Below, one piece after another: positions 61,745 to 64,000 of a DNA stretch of 64,000 nt. The notes below the pieces were generated by a model. The model saw only the letters and a list, made by a program, of their open reading frames with translations. It ran no database searches and was not told where the DNA came from. The DNA comes from Roseateles_C aquae (GTDB lineage Bacteria > Pseudomonadota > Gammaproteobacteria > Burkholderiales > Burkholderiaceae_C), in contig NZ_JAVXZY010000006.1 of the NCBI RefSeq assembly GCF_032337115.1, forward strand, positions 248,001 through 312,000. Reading direction: 5' to 3'. How positions within the stretch are numbered: the first letter of the stretch is position 1; every line of letters starts with the position of its first letter. The translations under genes and the position numbers were made by a program.

Positions 61745-63490
61745 ATGACGGATACGAAAGACGGCGAGAGCTTCTTCCGCAAGGTCGCGCGCTTTGTCGC
61801 CAACCCGACCACCGACTGGTCGGAAATCAACTCCCGCCAGGACGATCCCGAGAGCGATCTGGCCAAGGCCGAGTTGCGCGCCATGGTCGAGCGCAAGCGT
61901 CGCAACGACTTCGTGCGCAAGCGCGAGCTCGACATGCTGCGCCGCATCCGACGCGAAGGCCTGACCCCCGAGCAGCTGGCCGCGCTGGGCGCCGCCTCCT
62001 CGCGCATTGACGAAACCGACCGCGCCAGCGAGCCGAATTCGCGGATGGACCCCGGCGTCAAGGCAAAGATCGACCAGATTGAGCAGCAGATGGTCGGCGA
62101 AAGCTTCGCGCCCACGCAGATGCGCGGCAGCGGCGGGCCGTCTTCCGGTTTCTTCGAGACCAGCACCCGGCCCATCCATTTCGCACCGACGGTGCCTGCC
62201 GATCAGGTCGGGCAGGCGCGCGTCAGCCAATTCGCGCCGCCCGAGGTGGTCGAACGCCTGGAAGCCCAGCCGGCCCCGGCGGTGGCGGTGATGGGGGGCG
62301 GCATGTCGCCGCTGTCCGATGCCAAGCCCAGCATGCTGCCCGACCTGATGCCCTTGGAGCCGACCGGCCTGAGCTTCAAGGTCTCGGAGACCTCGGCCAT
62401 CGAGGTCGCCGAACTGGTTCACGATGCCGAGCTGGACGAAGCCGTGATCGCCTTCGCCAATGCCGATAACGACAGCTGTGAGCGCAGCCTCACCGAGCTG
62501 ACCCAGCATGGCGGCCTGCGCGCGCTGCATGCCGAGACCTGGCTGGTGCTGTTTGATTTCTACCGCGCCAGCGGCCAGCAGGCCAAGTTCGAAGCGTTGG
62601 CGCTGGACTATGCGCAGCAGTTCGGCCTCTCGGCACCGCAATGGTTCTCAATGCCCAAGCTGGTGGCCGAGAGCCTGCAGAAAGAGCGTCCGCCGCGCGG
62701 CATGCCCGGTGGTGTCAGCTGGACGGCTCCGGAATACGTCGACGCCGACAGCATCGCTCAGCTGCGCGCGCGCAGCGAGAGCCAGCCCCTGCCGTGGGTG
62801 CTGGACTGGAAGGACATGCGCCAGCTCGACGCCGAAGGCTGCGCCAAGCTGCGCGAGCTGTTCCGTGAATGGGCGGGCCGCAATCTGGACATTCGCTGGC
62901 TGGCCGGCGACCACTTCCTGCAGCAGCTCAAGGACCTGGCCCCGGTGGGCATGCGCGATGTCGATCCGGCCTTCTGGATGCTGCGCATGGAAGCGCTGCG
63001 CCTGGTCAACCGCCCCGATCAGTTCGACGAGGCGGCGATCGACTATTGCGTCACTTACGAGGTCTCACCGCCGTCCTGGGAGCGTTGCAAGTGCAGCGTG
63101 CGGGTCAGCGGCAACAGCTTGTCGACCACCGGCCATATCAGCACTGCGCCGCCGCCCGAGCCGACCGTTTTCTTCGAGTCGACCATCACCGAACAGACCC
63201 GCATGCCCAATGCCGTGCAGCTGGAGCTGTCGGGTCAGCTCAGCGGCGATATCAGCGAGACGCTGAAACTGATGAGCAGCGAACTCGGCAGCGCCACCAT
63301 GGTCAGCATCGCCTGCCCCAAGCTGATCCGCCTGGACTTCATGGCCGCCGGCGATCTGCTGAATTGGGTGCTGCAACGACGCAGTGAGAACCGCAGCGTC
63401 GAGTTCCTGGAAACCCACCGGCTGGTCGCACTGTTCTTCGGTGCCATGGGCATCAACGAACACGCAAAGATCAAGATCCGCCAAATCTGA
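61745..63490 (+). CDS. STAS-domain protein, unknown role
   Basis: This 581-residue soluble protein has an N-terminal helical basic region (FFRKVARFVANPTTDW, ~8-95) and a flexible middle (~95-220). The C-terminal half contains two STAS-like units (around LPWVLDWKDMRQLDAEGCAKL and VSIACPKLIRLDFMAAGDLLNWVL in parts). STAS folds of this kind serve in anti-sigma antagonism or lipid and toluene tolerance systems. The start is taken at the ATG 61745 (MTDTKDGESF). An earlier ATG at 61640 overlaps the dksA stop and would add 35 residues. It sits downstream of dksA and could share its transcript. Confidence 0.75.
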   Translation: MTDTKDGESFFRKVARFVANPTTDWSEINSRQDDPESDLAKAELRAMVERKRRNDFVRKRELDMLRRIRREGLTPEQLAALGAASSRIDETDRASEPNSRMDPGVKAKIDQIEQQMVGESFAPTQMRGSGGPSSGFFETSTRPIHFAPTVPADQVGQARVSQFAPPEVVERLEAQPAPAVAVMGGGMSPLSDAKPSMLPDLMPLEPTGLSFKVSETSAIEVAELVHDAELDEAVIAFANADNDSCERSLTELTQHGGLRALHAETWLVLFDFYRASGQQAKFEALALDYAQQFGLSAPQWFSMPKLVAESLQKERPPRGMPGGVSWTAPEYVDADSIAQLRARSESQPLPWVLDWKDMRQLDAEGCAKLRELFREWAGRNLDIRWLAGDHFLQQLKDLAPVGMRDVDPAFWMLRMEALRLVNRPDQFDEAAIDYCVTYEVSPPSWERCKCSVRVSGNSLSTTGHISTAPPPEPTVFFESTITEQTRMPNAVQLELSGQLSGDISETLKLMSSELGSATMVSIACPKLIRLDFMAAGDLLNWVLQRRSENRSVEFLETHRLVALFFGAMGINEHAKIKIRQI

Positions 63491-63533
63491 GGCGCCGATA
63501 CAGCCGCCTCGGCCGTGCAGGCGGCGATCCCGT

Positions 63534-64000
63534 TCAGCCGGCTGGCGTGCTCTGGTCGGCAAGCTTTTCGTTCGCGGGCGGTCGCGGCTTCATCAGCACG
63601 ACGATCCGCGGTGCATAGTCGTAGGCAGCGCCGCTGGCCCCGTCGACAACGGCACCGGCGATGCCACCATAGGCGGCGCCCACCGTCCCGCCAGCCACCA
63701 CACTGACACCGACCATGGGGCCGACGAAGGGCAAGGTGATGGGTGCCAGCACGCCGAGCAGCACGCCAATGCCCGCGCCTATGCCTGCGCCTTTGACGGC
63801 CGAGTTGCCGACTTTGCTGTCCGACTCCTGTGCGACCGGCGTCGATGTGGCCATCACCCAGTCTGACGACTCACAGCTGACAAACAACTGCCCGTCGGAG
63901 CGTTTCACACGCACCTCGCCAGGCGCCTGGACCCGCCATTGGCCGAGCTTGTTGCTCAGCACGCAGGACACGCCAGCGACGGCCTGCCCGCCTTCTTGTT
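63534..64000 (-). CDS. Glycine-rich membrane-associated protein, N-terminus outside window
   Basis: The frame is open to the right window edge, so the start is missing; about 155 C-terminal residues are present. The N-terminal visible part (VSCVLSNKLGQWRVQAPGEV and VRVKRSDGQLFVSC) looks like a secreted beta domain with paired Cys. A glycine-zipper-like hydrophobic stretch (GAGIGAGIGVLLGVLAP and GGTVGAAYGGIAGAV) follows, then a basic tail. The pattern suggests an outer-membrane-linked or lipoprotein. A GTG at 63971 may be an internal codon only. Confidence 0.65.
   Translation of the reverse strand, partial: QEGGQAVAGVSCVLSNKLGQWRVQAPGEVRVKRSDGQLFVSCESSDWVMATSTPVAQESDSKVGNSAVKGAGIGAGIGVLLGVLAPITLPFVGPMVGVSVVAGGTVGAAYGGIAGAVVDGASGAAYDYAPRIVVLMKPRPPANEKLADQSTPAG

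Overview
The window is GC-rich, densely coding DNA from a betaproteobacterium. The order is very probably Burkholderiales, in the Rubrivivax-Leptothrix-Roseateles part of the tree. This rests on the corC-lnt-glyQ-glyS-gmhB gene order, a DksA without the four-cysteine zinc finger, a PEP-CTERM protein, separate GlyQ and GlyS subunits, a TPP-riboswitch thiamine operon and many two-component genes. The genus is inference. No rRNA, tRNA, CRISPR array or intact transposase was seen.

Layout. 1-4.1 kb: the tail of a copper P-type ATPase, then a minus-strand operon of a small membrane protein, a LiaF-like protein, a LytS-type kinase and a LytTR regulator. 4.3-12.2 kb: flavin reductases, two pirins, an azoreductase with a divergent LysR regulator, a GDSL/PEP-CTERM protein that lacks its catalytic serine, and a TonB-domain protein. 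12.4-18.4 kb: a TPP riboswitch followed by thiC-thiO-thiS-thiG-thiDE, then rlhA. 20.6-30 kb: a D-threonine-aldolase-like enzyme, a three-gene DUF2589 operon of unknown function, a DUF922 protease, a lone receiver protein, a Pro/Ala repeat protein, an M48 protease and an esterase.

30-36 kb: a sensory operon (HD-GYP regulator, FIST sensor, 1084-residue hybrid kinase, BLUF photoreceptor) that could link blue light and a small ligand to c-di-GMP turnover. 36.3-43.4 kb: a kinase and an NtrC-like regulator without GAFTGA, divergent from a MacB-type efflux operon. Two matching palindromes in the promoter gap are the likely operators. 43.5-49.9 kb: a second hybrid kinase, an excisionase-HTH/receiver fusion, a chemoreceptor and a DUF3369-type regulator. 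49.9-51.5 kb: a MerR regulator and a metallo-hydrolase. 51.8-59.5 kb: the ygjP-gmhB-glyS-glyQ-lnt-corC block, interrupted by a MITE. 59.6-64 kb: a CobW GTPase, dksA, a STAS protein and a partial glycine-rich protein.

Non-coding structure is unusually rich. There is an IS5-like MITE with an exact TTAG duplication, a 282-bp nested-hairpin element, a ~450-bp giant palindrome, and two CACAGAG palindromes, each between convergent genes. A 14-base word, GGGYCAGGTCTTGC, occurs eight times, all inside genes and often spelled with rare codons. These are the main hints of undescribed biology, together with the DUF2589 operon and three enzymes or regulators that lack key motifs.
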